From contig CAZSQD010000151.1 of assembly GCA_964608925.1 (NCBI GenBank), positions 1-6,175 on the forward strand: a DNA stretch of 6,175 bases, given 5' to 3'. Under the pieces are notes generated by a model. That model was not told the DNA's origin. It searched no databases and saw only the letters and a list, made by a program, of their open reading frames with translations. This document shows, piece after piece, positions 6,123 through 6,175 of the stretch (position 1 is its first letter; every line of letters starts with the position of its first letter). This stretch comes from GCA-2733415 sp964608925. GTDB lineage: Bacteria; Bacteroidota; Bacteroidia; Flavobacteriales; Flavobacteriaceae. The translations under genes were made by a program, and so were the position numbers.

Positions 6123-6175
6123 ATGAAAATTAAACAACACTTTAATTCAAGTAGTAAATGCAACTTTTCGAGGAT
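6123..6175 (+). CDS. Possible start of a next plus-strand gene, cut by the window edge
   Basis: An ATG at 6123 opens a frame that stays open to the window end (17 codons, beginning MKIKQHFNSSS). It would be nearly leaderless relative to the TATTTTTG box at 6111-6118. A second ATG at 6158, in another frame, begins MQLFED and would have a leader of about 35 nt from the same promoter, so it is an equally good candidate. Too little is present to choose or to name a product. Confidence 0.35.
   Translation, partial: MKIKQHFNSSSKCNFSR

Noticed and set aside
1..6175. A new defence, mobile or biosynthetic system spanning several genes
   Set aside because: The recognisable genes are mostly housekeeping families; no transposase, integrase, toxin-antitoxin pair, nuclease or repeat array was seen. 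The plasmid-derived name of the pRiA4b family alone is not evidence of a mobile element.

Overview
This 6.2 kb window is AT-rich (roughly one third G+C) and looks like ordinary chromosome from a member of the Bacteroidota, most likely a Flavobacteriaceae. The grounds are: TAnnTTTG-type -7 boxes directly upstream of genes, near absence of Shine-Dalgarno sequences, an A/T-biased codon usage, and protein families in the form typical of that group (heme A synthase with a flavobacterial-style loop, a two-domain CCA-adding enzyme with HD domain, an NA37/YejK-like nucleoid protein). The assignment comes from reading the sequence; no database search was run.

Layout. Positions 8-1114 (minus) encode a complete DegT/DnrJ/EryC1/StrS-type PLP-dependent sugar aminotransferase. 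An ATG follows its stop codon immediately, so a further minus-strand gene probably begins at the left edge. A 97-bp divergent intergenic region carries one good -7 box for each direction. Rightwards, all genes are on the plus strand: tsaC (1212-1772), cca (TTG start, 1815-3236), ctaA (3282-4295), a pRiA4b ORF-3-like protein with an acidic tail (4331-4843) and an NA37/YejK-like nucleoid-associated protein (4980-6038). The last 137 bp contain a strong 13-bp inverted repeat, an overlapping TAnnTTTG box and one or two possible starts of a next gene that leaves the window.

How they fit together. tsaC and cca, 42 bp apart and with no promoter-like box between them, both serve tRNA maturation (t6A37 modification and 3'-CCA addition or repair). 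ctaA follows at 45 bp and makes heme A for the terminal oxidase; its link to the tRNA genes is likely only positional. The next two genes have gaps of 35 and 136 bp. The aminotransferase belongs to surface glycan or nucleotide-sugar metabolism and is probably the end of another locus on the opposite strand.

There are no tRNA or rRNA genes, CRISPR arrays, IS elements or clear intrinsic terminators. I found no convincing new multi-gene system. The points most worth checking are a 41-codon start-less open frame in the gap before the nucleoid-protein gene, the inverted repeat over the promoter at the right edge, and the TTG start of cca.
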